From the NCBI GenBank assembly GCA_037903355.1, contig JBAJFE010000005.1:1-64000 (forward strand): 64,000 bases of DNA, read 5' to 3'. The stretch comes from Trichuris trichiura. Taxonomy: Eukaryota > Nematoda > Enoplea > Trichinellida > Trichuridae. The notes beneath the pieces are model-generated. The model did not search any database, was not told the origin of the DNA, and worked only from the letters and a program-made list of their open reading frames with translations. Of the stretch, positions 1 to 11,423 are shown piece after piece (position 1 is the first letter of the stretch; each line of letters starts with the position of its first letter). The translations under genes were made by a program, and so were the position numbers.

Positions 1-2940
1 TTATTTCACACTTCCTTAAAGTAAGCTCTACGCTTGCCGAAGGCAACACATTACAAGTAATACGTAGAGTGTTTTCCCTTTTTAACTGTTAAAATTAAGC
101 CTGTTGTGTAGGAAGTATCCGCTTTTAAGACCATTTCTTTAGGGTAAGCACGACCAACACGCAAAAATAGGTTATTTACGTTAGAGGAAGTATGAATCTA
201 TCAAGAACACAAAACAGTTGATTTTATCGAAGAGAAGGTTAATGAGCTGTCTAAAACCGTCATAAAACGGATGTTAGGTGTTTCAAAACTAACTTATTAA
301 AGATGACATTTTCAAAGCATCTTCTTATACTGTTTTCCTCCAGGCAGTTTGAGTAAAACTAACGAATTTACAATTGTTCGTTTTATTTGTAGATTAAGAA
401 ATGCGACCTAGCGTCCACTCCAAATGCATCGACAAAACATCATTGGTCAAATTGCGATGTTAGGTGGCACCAGTCGAAGATACCAACTGACTCAACAACC
501 ATACGACCTGTCGAAGATGCGGTAAGTAGTCAGATTTTCTCCAGTATCCCATGTATTGCATTGTCTGCAAAGCCAGCATTAATGCAGCAGCGCGTCCAAC
601 TAACGACCAATGCATATCAAGCGGTAATCATGCGAGCAGAAAAAATTTAGCTTCATCTCCAACACGTAACAGACTTGCAAACAGTCAACTGCTGAGTTTG
701 CGAAATGCAATGTTCCAAAGAAAAAACGGCTAAAAATCAAACGGCGGCAATAGTTTCGTTTCAACGCCTTAAAGTCGGCATTGAATAAACTGCACGCGTA
801 CAGCAAAAATTACGCGAAAATTGTAAACGTAATGGAAAAATCCAGCGAATGTAAGACAGTCATTCAGATCAAAACTGATGCAAAATTAGAAATATATGTG
901 AATATCGATTAGTACCAAAAACGAAGAATAAGGTGAAGACAACATACAGCAGCATAGCAAAGCAATGAAACGTTCAGTAGCCCGTAAAGCTGTCTTATTT
1001 TTCCACTGTTCAATGGCGCAAAGAAAACATCATCTAATTTCTGTAATATCATTAATCACAACGAACTATGAGTTTAGTTTCAAACATGTCGAGCTGAGTT
1101 GCAAATTATTATTCGGTAGAACACTCGAATGAACAGAACAAATAAAGAACGAAAGACGTTTTACGAAAACAAGTGCCGCAAAAATAGTAATGAGACGTAG
1201 GGAAGATATTACGAATAATGCATTTTAGCAAAATACAAAAATATCATATAGCATGACAAAGTAATAAGCCTCGGACGGAAACACCGCTTACAGCATAACC
1301 AGCGATATATTATTAAGTGTTACGGTATAGTAGTGATTACTTTTCAAAGTGTTTTTATCTTCGTTAATGCTATACAGCAATTCTGTAGCCAAAAAAGACG
1401 CCCTTTAGTTGTGCAATTTCTATGTGTCTACAAGGAAAATACGCAGTGCTGGCATATATTTTATAGTTTGTCATGTGATCTTGTAAAACACTTTCTTCCC
1501 TAGGATTCCATCTTTTGCTACGTAGAAAGAAATTTGCTTTAGTTTTTTGCTTCTCGCCAGCGTGTTTTTGCATAAGTAATATCGCTCATTTACACGTACC
1601 TTTGCTGAGGAAAAGAATCTTTCCATTTAAGTGTTTCCAACCAGAGTGAATAGTACTCCGGAGTAAATAAAAAGTTTTTAAACGGGACCCACATCCCGTA
1701 TAGAAAGAGTACAACATGAAAATCCACTGTCCCGTACCAAGAAACCATATTTACAAAAATATTTCACGGAATGAAAATGCGCAGAATTTTACGTAGCATT
1801 CTTTCTCAAAGCTGTGCCTCAATTCCTTCCACACCTGTTAAACCTTAATTATGAACCATCAATAGAGGACAATTTTGCTGCAAACCTTTATCCTATCAAA
1901 GCCTCACAAAAGCAAATTACATTGTTTAGTATCAGTATTCACAGATAAGCCTCGTCAAATCTTCAAATCTACAAAAGGTTTTCTATTCATTGATTTTCTT
2001 ATAGTCTTGTAATCATCCGTTCTGCCGGTTAGTAAATAAAAAAATATAGCTCTCTCAAGGCCCGCTTTCTCTCTTTCTCTTTTTTGCAATCAGCTTACCT
2101 GTTACCTTTTCTAGAAAGTTAAAACAATATATTGGCTACAGAGTTGCTAAAAAGCATTAACGAAAATAAAAAAACATATTTACCAAGTTTTGACAACTCA
2201 GTCTAAAGTAATGCCATGCACCTGCAATAGCAGCAACAGAGGTTTATTGACAGAAGTGTGAGCACTGTAATGCTGGATGTTCGCTAACGGTCCACACTAA
2301 TATGTTGTCCCATTTTGCTAGCATAGAGTCGTGTCGTAAAAATGAGAAACAATAGTACATTAGGTCTATGCATAAACTGTACAGTGTTTTTATACGTTAA
2401 ATGCACAGAAAGTGAAGTTGAAATGCGATTGGATCTTTCGTGGATCGTTTGTCGTTTTCACAATCATCGTGATGCATGTTGACGCCACCGTGGCTTTGCA
2501 TTGATGCTGGGAAAGCCAACAGCCAATTTTTGAAAATTCAGGAAAAGGCTATTTGTTCAGTGCATTGCTCATTATGCGTTGACATGTACAATATTAATCG
2601 TGAAAGCTATTGTAACATGGTTTCGGCTTCGGCACATCAGTACTAGTAACATCTTGCAGCTGCAGTTGGGCAGAAATTTCATTAATGCATTCGCATTTTT
2701 CCGAAGCACAGACAGATGTATTTGTCTATTTCACTGGCCGAACTGCTGCTGATTTCGCAACTTTGGCGAAGTAGGCCGTACACGTAATGTTTGAAGCATG
2801 TGCAGCAAACCTTTTTTGTGCAGATACACGAAACATTTGTAAAGTATTGACGAATATGATTTTTTGTCGTGATTGTACTTCGTATTTTCTCGTTTCTGCA
2901 TTTTCGTATATCCCCTTGACTGACTGTGTACAGTTCTGAG
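1..2940. other. AT-rich intergenic sequence, no gene seen
   Basis: Only reading frames of about 60 codons occur here, on both strands, with no recognisable protein family, no chain of splice sites with an open frame, and no RNA gene. Runs such as the TTTTTCTCTT tracts near 2.06-2.09 kb are ordinary low-complexity sequence. Confidence 0.6.
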
Positions 2941-2978
2941 CTGCGGCGGCCACGCATGCACCGCACCGCACCGCACCG

Positions 2979-3405
<427 letters not shown>

Positions 3406-3560
3406 CGCCGCGCACCCCACCCTACCCTGCGCCACGCCGCGCCGCGTCACAACACACCCCACACCGCACCGCGCAGCACGTGCTCTGCAGCACATTACGC
3501 CACCCAGTGCACACTGCAAGCTCACAACACACGCGCAGAAGGCATATAGCACAGACGGAC

Positions 3561-6112
3561 AAAGACACACTGAACTGCCGAGCAGCGTGTGGGTATTATA
3601 TACCCTAAAAATCAGCCTTATGCAAATTAATGTGTGACCCTTTAGACTTTACTGTAAGCGGCTTAGAAACACAAATTGACGTTGAATCTTCAGTTAGCTG
3701 CTTTATTTTAGGAAGTAGTTCAGCTGACCTTCTGCTATAGCTCGTTTACTTTGGTTAAGTACTATTGCTGTTTTGTTTACGATGAGGAAGGTAATGCAAA
3801 TTAGCTGACCCTATTCGCCGGTGTTTATATTGCAATTTATGTAAACATATTGAGGAAAACGTGGTCAGATTTGTGAAATAATGAAAAAAACAATATTTGT
3901 GTCATTTATCCGTTGACCATAAAAGAAACAATATAAGTTCCATCATTGCCGAAGGTTCTATTGTTTATATTTTAAACAAAGAGTTCCTCATCGCGTCAAT
4001 ATCATCAGATAAAAATTTATAATTAATTGGTAATGTATTTGTCATATATATGTACTGTTAAATTCTTCTTACGCAAGCAATTTAGACTACTTGAAATGAC
4101 ATTGAACTGATCAATTTTGTATCCTTCGTTCATATAAACATTAACGGATTGTTCATTTTGGTGATTATTCATATGATCGTTTTACTGTATCGTCTGTAAA
4201 GCGAATTTCCGCTTCTTTACAAGAAGAAATTCTAGTTGAATCGGTACTGACCAGTTAGCGCATCATTGTCAGCTGTTGTCGTCTTTCCGTCGTTTTTCAT
4301 CCATTGCTCTTTTCACTATGAAACATTTTAACGTCTATTTTAAGAGCAGTTTGAAAATTTTAAAACAATATCTGCTCAGCGTATATTTCAATAAATTTGA
4401 TAGATAATAAGAATGGCTCACTTTACTCTAAAGTTTCGATCTCATAGAAAGAATTATCATTGTGATAATTGAAAAGATAAGTGGACGCCAATTCCATTGT
4501 GAAATGTTGAAAAGATAATTTGTTTGTACTTTTTGTATGTTTTTTCGGTGTAGCATTAACCGGTGTTCAGTTCGTACGACGTTTGCAATTTCATTACGAA
4601 TGGAGAAATATGAAATTAAGAATGGCGGTAAAGATTAAGGAAGGATGCAGCAGGTTTATACGTACTTGTTTTGAATAGTTTTGTGGGTTTTAGAAATGCA
4701 CCGTTAAACAATTTACTCTGACTTAAAATTGCAGTCTTTTCTGACCATTTAGATTGTATTGGCGTCAAATTAATAAGTGATTGTCTGGGCTGAGTAATTT
4801 TAACTCGTAACAATAATCTATTCTCTTCGCTTTAGTAATATGCAAAGATAAGACTTTTTGTACAGCTGTTGTTTACGGCGAAGAAAACTGTTATATCAGC
4901 GACAGTTATTCCAAAGTTGTTTTATTTTATTAAAAGAATGTTATTGAAACACCTAAGAGCGACTTTTTAAAATGTTTACATGTAATTCACGAATGTTTAT
5001 TTCCTGGTTAATTTGTGAATGACAAAGTTGAAGTCCATTCCGACAAAAAGCATAAAATGTTTTGATTAAATTAAATGTAACAGTCACGTATTGTCCATTG
5101 ACGAAACAAGAAAAACTTTTCTGTTTCATCTTTTTAGGCAACGTTAACGTAATGTTACAATTATTTAAAAGTATGCCCAATAATCAGCCGTAATAATGGA
5201 ACGGTCTTCAAATAGTTGCACTGCCGTCACGCTGTCGTTTAGTGTCAAAGAAGACACTTTTAATATCAGAAAAGTATACATCATTTCTCTGTTTAATGCC
5301 AGCGTACTATCTTGTTGATCCCAACGTGACGCAATGAAATCCGTAAGATGTTATTCAGTACGGTGTCATAATTTCGCTAAAACCTTTGGTTGTTTAAGGT
5401 GCAGCTAAAGTTGCTGAATTTGAGTTAGTCTTGAAAGCGGCTTTTTATTTTCTATAATTTTGCAGCACGTTGGAATCATCCAAAGATTGTATTTCATTGT
5501 ATGAACGTGATGTTTTCATCGTAATTTGTCCGTATAATCGAAGATTTGGCAAATATGTAATGAACTATCGAAAGTTTCGTAGTCCATAGTTCTCATTATC
5601 GGCGATGTTTTCAAATATGGAAGTTAAGAACAGGTCGTTAAGTGTAAATGTTACTGATGAAGAGAAGAGGGGTTTGTCGTATGCATTCAACCATCATATT
5701 TTGTTCTCATCTTTATTAAACGATTGATAACCATGAGGATATCATTGAAACAGTGATTTGCTATATGAAATGTCGAATCTTTTAGCGTACGCTCTTTGTT
5801 ATTGTTGATAATTTAGTTACAAGATTAAAGTTTTTTGTTATGATTTCTCTAGACGATTTAAGAAAATGACAACTTCCACATTTGCAATGATTTAACGATT
5901 CTTCGTTCAAAAACTTTTCATTCGTTTATAGCTTTTGCGAAAGTATTACTAATCGTAGATATGCATGTTTGAACGAATTACTCATTAAATGTTCTGTGCA
6001 ATTCCTTCATTTAGCAAAAGAAGTGAACCAAGCCATCCCTTAGAGTGAAATGAAAGTAATTAGTAATTTCTTTCCTCTACCGCTGTGTTCGTAAATAGAT
6101 TTGATTTATGAT
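3561..6112. other. AT-rich intergenic sequence, no gene seen
   Basis: There are no frames longer than about 75 codons and none with a recognisable domain. No tandem repeat was noticed. The stretch ends where the fold-back element begins. Confidence 0.6.
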
Positions 6113-6515
6113 TGTTAACGGGGCTGTTTCTTCGATCTTCTACGGCTTTTCCCGTTTTTTCTCTGTGTGATGGTGTCTGTAATTAGTTATCTATAACAAT
6201 TGCTCTACCAACGAAAGGATGAGCGATTATTGGGAAAAATTCAAAAACAGTGCAGTCAGCTTTTTCATCTAGAGCTTTCGGAACGCTCTGGTTTCGTCAT
6301 CAGTGAGATGGAGGAGTTTCTGACGGAACTGTAGCGTTCTGAAAGCTCTAAATAAAAAAGCTGACTGTATTGTTTTTGAATTTATGGTAATAATCGCTCA
6401 TCCGCTCGTTCGTGGAGCAATTGTTTTGGCTAATTACAGATACAGTCACACAGAAAAAAAAACAGGAAAAACCGTAGAAGATTTAACAAACATGAAGCAC
6501 GTGCCCGTTACAAAG
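6113..6515. mobile_element. Fold-back (inverted-repeat) element, copy 1
   Basis: The sequence is a long imperfect inverted repeat. ATCTTCTACGG at 6135-6145 is answered by CCGTAGAAGAT at 6472-6482. GGATGAGCGATTATT near 6218 is answered by AATAATCGCTCATC near 6391, and the arms meet near 6310-6320. The arms appear to continue weakly outward to about 6113 and 6515. Close to the centre each arm carries a core that reads outward as CTGA(TGA)..stem..GAAAGCTCT. No transposase frame is present, so this is a non-autonomous MITE or fold-back type element. Superfamily is not known to me. Confidence 0.75.
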
Positions 6516-6681
6516 CACCCCGTGTTTATGTTAACAGGGCTTTATTGTGATTCTTTTTTATGGAATGAAATGCGTTCTTTCCATTTTGAAAAACTGAGGT
6601 ACATTATTATTTCTTAAGTAAAAATTTCTAATCATTAATCTCTCTTATTACTCAAACTGCGCATTTGTAATCGGAAAAACG

Positions 6682-7370
6682 AATGGTTTTTGGTAGGTCT
6701 TCTACAGCTTTTCCCTTTTCTTTGTGTCTGTGTTGGTATGTGTAACTAAATGAAACAATTGGTCTACCAACGGATGGATGAGCGATTATTAGAAAAAATT
6801 GTACAGGACCAATACACTGAAAACGTGGTGTCTTGATACGGGACCATATATTTTCATAATGAAAAAACTTTATTACGGATCAGTTCCCGTTTATGTATAT
6901 AAAAGAGACCCTGGAGCTTTCGGGTCATTCGAGACCCGTCATCAGCGGTCTAAAGTTGTAAATATGTATTTACAAACTTAGACCGCTGATGACGGGTCTC
7001 GAATGACCCGAAAGCTCCAGGGTCTCTTTTATATACATAAACGGGAACTGATCCGTAATAAAGTTTTTTCATTATGAAGACCAATACACTCAACTTTTTA
7101 TTTCAGAGCTTTCGGAACGTTCTAGTTCCGTTGTCAGTGAAATGGAGGAGAGCTCTTCCCGAAGTCCGAAAAAGTGCTCTTTTCCTTCTCACAGACTACG
7201 GAAGTGAAGTGTTCAGATAGCGCTGAAATAAAGTTGAATGCATTGGTTCTGTATATCGTTTCCTAATAATCGCTCATCCATCCGTTGATAGAGCAGCTGC
7301 CTCGTTTAGTTACAGATACGAACACGGGCAAAAAACGGGAAACGTCGTAAAAGATGTACCAAAAGCCATT
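6682..7370. mobile_element. Fold-back element, copy 2, with a nested insertion
   Basis: This is a second copy of the element at 6113-6515. TGGTTTTTGGTAGGTCTTCTAC (from 6684) is matched in inverse by GTAAAAGATGTACCAAAAGCCA ending near 7369. GGATGGATGAGCGATTATTAG (6774) is matched by the inverse near 7265-7285. The left arm is interrupted by a palindromic insert (6819-7078). The bases GACCAATACACT occur on both sides of the insert, at 6807-6818 and 7079-7090. Removing the insert and one copy of that 12-mer would restore continuous pairing with the right arm. No coding capacity is seen. Confidence 0.75.
6853..7078. repeat. 226-bp near-perfect palindrome with almost no loop
   Basis: Two 113-base arms are inverse copies of one another with only about two mismatches near the centre, and the centre lies between 6965 and 6966 with a 0-2 base loop. 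The left arm starts TTCATAATGAAAAAAC and the right arm ends with its inverse. Each arm holds its own GGAGCTTTCGGGTC..GACCCGTCATCAGCGG core, the same core as in the surrounding fold-back family. The palindrome is nested inside the left arm of fold-back copy 2. As RNA or single-stranded DNA it would form a very stable hairpin. Confidence 0.93.
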
Positions 7371-8639
7371 AAACATTATCCTGTTACGAAGCTACTTGTG
7401 TTACAGAGAATTGAATGTGTTAATGTGGACAAAGAGTACGGAACAATAACCATCATGCACTGATATACTTTCAGATTGAGCATACGTTTGTTTATTTTTG
7501 ACAGTATTACTTTGGACAGATTACCCATTATTTTGCAAAAAACTTATTGGAGCTTTATGTCCCCAATATGCTTCAGATCAAGTTTTCAGTCGTTTGCGTA
7601 TATGTCAAAGAAGAATGAAGAGTGATTTATGGTGATGAATTAGTACGCTAAATGTTATTACTAATCTGCATGGTGTATTCAGTGAGCCTGGGAAAAGATG
7701 AGGAAATGGGAGAATAAAGAACTAAAGAATTAAAATTCAGCAATGGATAAGTAACGGTCTGCAATTCCATGAGAGCAGATGTCCCTTCGCAGCGTTAGTA
7801 CATTTCTTAATACATCACTGGACGACGGCCATTGAGAACTGTGCTATCATTAGTATTATTTAACGTGTTTCTATTGCTTACGGGTGCAAAGAAATGGTTG
7901 TTCAGCGCAGGGATATAGATAGTTATTGATCGATAAATCGTTTCATTTCATTCGGCTTCTTTGCGGCTTAACATTCAGGTAAAATTGTTGCCTTGGTTGG
8001 ATCAATGATGGATTCTTATTGCTTCCTTTGAAGCACAAGTAAAGCTTTTGTCATTTCCTGTTTCTTTTGTTGGAACACATTATTATCTTCTATTGGTAAC
8101 CTTACTTTTTGAAGTTGGGTAAAAAAAAGTTCATTACATTTGGATTTTATTTTTCTCATCGATTCTTGGCATTTATACTGACTTGTTAAAACAATCACGT
8201 TAATAATGCCTTTTATTTGTGTTTAAGAGAGGATCAAATTCAGTTTTAAAAAATAATAAGTTTCATTGCATATGGCAATGTTTACTCAAAGTAAAATTTG
8301 CCTCAAGGCTTGCGCACTTTCCCTTCCAATCCGGCGCATTAGTAAAGTAAATAATTTGTGTAAATAATTCGTTCCGTTTTAGTCAGCCGAGCACTCACAC
8401 TCGTTGCAAAGCAAACAGTGTAAAGGTTTATCGGTCACGGTCAAATTTGCATAATAAGCATCGACGTGAGCAGAGCACAGTAAATTTAATTTCATTTTTC
8501 GATATTTTCGTCGACCACATCGGCTGAACTGCGATCGCTCTCCCTCCTTTTTCGTTAGTCGCAGCTGTGCTTTACACAGTTCCTTATTTTGACCCCGCAC
8601 GTTTTGTTTGCTATTTCTTTTGTCTTTGTGTCGAAGTGT
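7371..8639. other. Intergenic sequence, no gene seen
   Basis: There are only short frames with no family resemblance. A minus-strand frame at 8379-8600 contains several cysteines (CLLCNECECS near its end) but has no supporting splice or domain evidence. Confidence 0.5.
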
Positions 8640-9450
8640 TATTTACTGAAAAAACTCGTTTGACAAAAACGAGTTTGCTGCAATGTTTCTCAGAGCTTTC
8701 CGAACTCGACTCATCCTGTCGTCAACGGACTGATAAAAAGTCTGTTTGCCGAAATGAAGAACAGATATTGCTCTTCCTGTAAGTATAGAATAAAAAGTTT
8801 TCTTGATATAATGTTTCAGTCTTTCAGGTTGACAATGTCGAAGCACATCTTGTCATTAGCATATGGTGTCCCCTTCACAACAGTGAATTTTGTGCGACAA
8901 TTATTCCGCATTCAAAGAAAAGCGACAAGGTTTTTTAGGTGATCAATAGAGCAAAAGAAACTGTACAATTTCAAGAATTTAATCTTATCGTTTTAGTCTT
9001 TCGACATGCAGATAAGGACGGCGTTGGCGACTAATGCTGATAAGGTAATCCCTTTGCAGGAAGTCAAATTTGCAAGATTAGAATTGCATTTTTAGGTTTT
9101 TAGAATTGCCAAATGGTTGTGTGGAACAATTTAAACAGAGACAAAGTGGACGTCGTTCGACATTGTCGCGTCACTGCTGCATGTATGCATGTTACAGCAT
9201 GAAGGGAATACCGTAGCAGTCGCATGTTGTTCATATGAAATTAATTAATTAATTTAGCGTTTATAGTTCGACTTTGAAGAAATTTGGCCCTCTTCTTGAA
9301 AAGATAAGTACATTTTGTCCAATCGACTTTTTGTGACAAAAATTTCTTTTTCAGGAAAAGCACTCGAATGGACAACTGCTGACTTGCTGACGACGGGACC
9401 TGGCCAGTCCTGAAAGCTCTGAAAAACAATGAAAAGAAGAATTTGTTGAT
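8640..9450. mobile_element. Probable third fold-back family member, arms separated by about 650 bp
   Basis: TGTTTCTCAGAGCTTTCCGA at 8684-8703 and the inverse-oriented CTGAAAGCTCTGAAAAACA at 9409-9427 face each other like the arms of the elements at 6.1-7.4 kb. On the right arm the core reads CTGACGA, then a pairable CGGGAC..GTCCTG, then AAAGCTCT. The interior (8720-9380) shows no gene. The outer ends of the element were not located. Confidence 0.45.
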
Positions 9451-9859
9451 TTCGTGAATAACACTTCTACGCATACATTTTGTGTGATTGCGTGAATAAA
9501 ATTTTCAACTGGCGCGTGTCTTTTCTATCGCGGTTGCAATCCAACATTTCATAAGGTTTATGGTTCCGTGTTTAGGATCCATACCAACGGATGCAAGAAG
9601 ACAATTCGAGGACGGAAAAGAAACGAGAAGAAACGAACAGGGACAACAAGAGGAGCAAGAAAAGAAAGAGAAAAATGGAAAAGTTCAGGATCAACGTGTA
9701 AGTATGCAGTAGGCAGGGCGAGGGTAGGCACTATAGGTTCCAGCATGCATACGGGGTTCACATCCAATAGGGAATAGTGGGTTTAGATATTGGTTTCCGG
9801 AGGGGAGGGCGGGTGAGATACATTCTACTTGAGAATAAGGTGCATGGAAAGGATAGCTG
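9451..9859. other. Intergenic sequence, no gene seen
   Basis: A purine-rich stretch at 9600-9690 (AAGAAGACAATTCG.., then GAAA/AGAA repeats) gives basic open frames on the plus strand and serine/phenylalanine-rich frames on the minus strand. Both are composition effects. Confidence 0.5.
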
Positions 9860-9904
9860 CCCCCCCGCCCCCCCCAAAAAAAAAAAAAAGGGGGGTGGCG
9901 GGGG
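9860..9904. repeat. C-run / A14 / G-run hairpin
   Basis: Seven C, G, eight C, fourteen A (9876-9889), six G, T, GGC and five G follow in order. The C-rich and G-rich blocks are near-complementary, so either strand can fold back over an A14 or T14 loop. The G-rich block could also join a quadruplex. Confidence 0.9.
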
Positions 9905-9956
9905 TGAGGCGCTATCCGTTGAGATTAGTAAACAACGACAATATTGCATCATCTGC

Positions 9957-10180
9957 ATGTCACATGTCACGCTTGTCATTTGTCACATGTGCCGCATGTC
10001 ACATGTGACAGTCGCATGTCGTGTGTCGTCTGTCGCATGTCGTGTGTCGTCTGTCGCATGTCGTGTGTCGTGAGTCGCATGTCGTGTGTCGTGAGTCGCA
10101 TGTAGTATGTCGTGAGTAGCATGTAGTATGTCGTGAGCAGCATGTCGAGTGCCGTCTGACGCATGTCGACTGCCGTGCGT
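9957..10180. repeat. 21-bp minisatellite (GCATGTCGTGTGTCGT..)
   Basis: About eight head-to-tail units of roughly 21 bp with consensus GCATGTCGTGTGTCGTCTGTC run from about 10012 to 10180. They degrade towards the right (GTAGTATGTCGTGAGTA). A shorter lead-in of CATGTCACATG/TGTCAC repeats begins at 9957. Regular 7-codon repetition makes apparent frames on both strands (for example repeated HATHDTR on the minus strand), which I regard as artefacts. Confidence 0.93.
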
Positions 10181-10839
10181 CCCCAGTGTGAGAAGTAGGA
10201 ACAGTGGACCTGGAAAGCGGACAATAGTCAATGGGCGCTGGACAGTGGACACTGAACTGAGTGCAAAGATCGCGGCGACGAGCCCCCCATGTAGAAAACA
10301 AGGTAGTGGGAATAAGTAGCGGGATGTGGTAGGAATTGCTGTCCTGTTCCGGTCTGTGTGCGCGAAAATGACCCTGCAGCTGAACAGCGTAGGGTCTTGA
10401 AGGGTGACAGCTTCTTGACGGGAAAATAGGTAAGGCAGTAAGTGAGTATGCGCGGGAGAGATTTGAGCTTGTGGTATCCATCAGTTTTCCCTTCTGAGCT
10501 CCCGCTGACCTTCCCATTTGTCGGGTCGGAGAGACAATAATAGTGGGTTTGAGATTGAGAATACTTGTGTTGTCGTATCGAACTATTATACCGTTGTCGT
10601 ATTTTCGTTTGCTCCCTTCCGAATTGATTTCCCTCAAAAGTTTCGCTTTTCCCTTTGTTCGAAAGTGCAATTTGTTACAAATAAAAAATTTGAATTGTTC
10701 TATAAAAGTGTGATCTCTCAGCCGGTTGCATATCCGGAAAAAGAGTAAAGGTTGACGGCAAAATGCACTTACAGCCGGAAAAACCTTGAGCTCTTTACGT
10801 TTGATTGTAATGGAAATGAAATTTAATAGTCGCTTTCAG
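10181..10839. other. Intergenic sequence, no gene seen
   Basis: A 223-codon minus-strand frame (9999-10670) crosses this stretch, but about 70 codons of it are minisatellite and the rest has no recognisable domain. No convincing gene was found. Confidence 0.45.
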
Positions 10840-11423
10840 GTGAACAGCAACCGACATTTTGGAGACGTTGGCCTGTTTAGCAATTGTTGTAGACAAGGTA
10901 AGTTGAATTTAAAAAATTTCATTTGCAGGTGAAGTGTTTGTTGCTCGCGCAAACACCAGAATCACTAAATGGATAGCGAAAAGAAGTCAAAAAGAAACGA
11001 ATAGGTATGAACGATAAATTTGAAACGTTATTGTTTCAGTTTAGCATTATGAAACGAAAGAATGGTCACAACATGTTAAAAAGAAATTGCTTCCTCCTAA
11101 ATGGATTTGGTAAGAAACGTTCATATTGTGTAGTAAGTGTATTTCAGGATTGGAAACAAATGCAAATGGAAAAATGAAGCTCTAAAAGAGGTAAGAAAGA
11201 AAAAGCTTTTCGTTTTGAGTAAACTAAAAGTAAACTTTCAGATAATGTTGCCGGAGGGAACTGAACTGAACATTTGTAAACAATGAAAACAGGACAAATT
11301 CGCTGTTCAAACAGAAAGGAAAAGTAATAGAGCCAAAGAGGTCTGTTAGTTTGCATCGAAGAATCTACTCGGATGGAATGTAAACAGGAAAATCAGGTCA
11401 AATCGTACATTGACCGGGCTAAA
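10840..11423 (+). CDS. Exon-like series of an unrecognised multi-exon gene
   Basis: Several short open segments are bordered by good plus-strand splice sites. They are 10840-10897 (after CTTTCAG, before GTAAGT), 10929-11004 (after TTTGCAG, before GTATGA), 11045-11109 (before GTAAGA), 11148-11190 (after TTTCAG, before GTAAGA), 11242-11286 (after CTTTCAG, ending TGA) and 11350-11423 (before GTAAGC). Segments three to five join in phase and read HYETKEWSQHVKKKLLPPKW, then IWIGNKCKWKNEALKE, then IMLPEGTELNICKQ. The join between the second and third segments does not preserve phase, so an exon is missing or the gene is damaged. I do not recognise the family. The lysine-rich text with spaced cysteines resembles a small metal-binding domain only loosely. 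Confidence 0.4.

Noticed and set aside
9983..10670. A 223-codon minus-strand protein with HTTCDSR-type repeats
   Set aside because: About a third of it is the 21-bp minisatellite and the rest has no domain or splice support.
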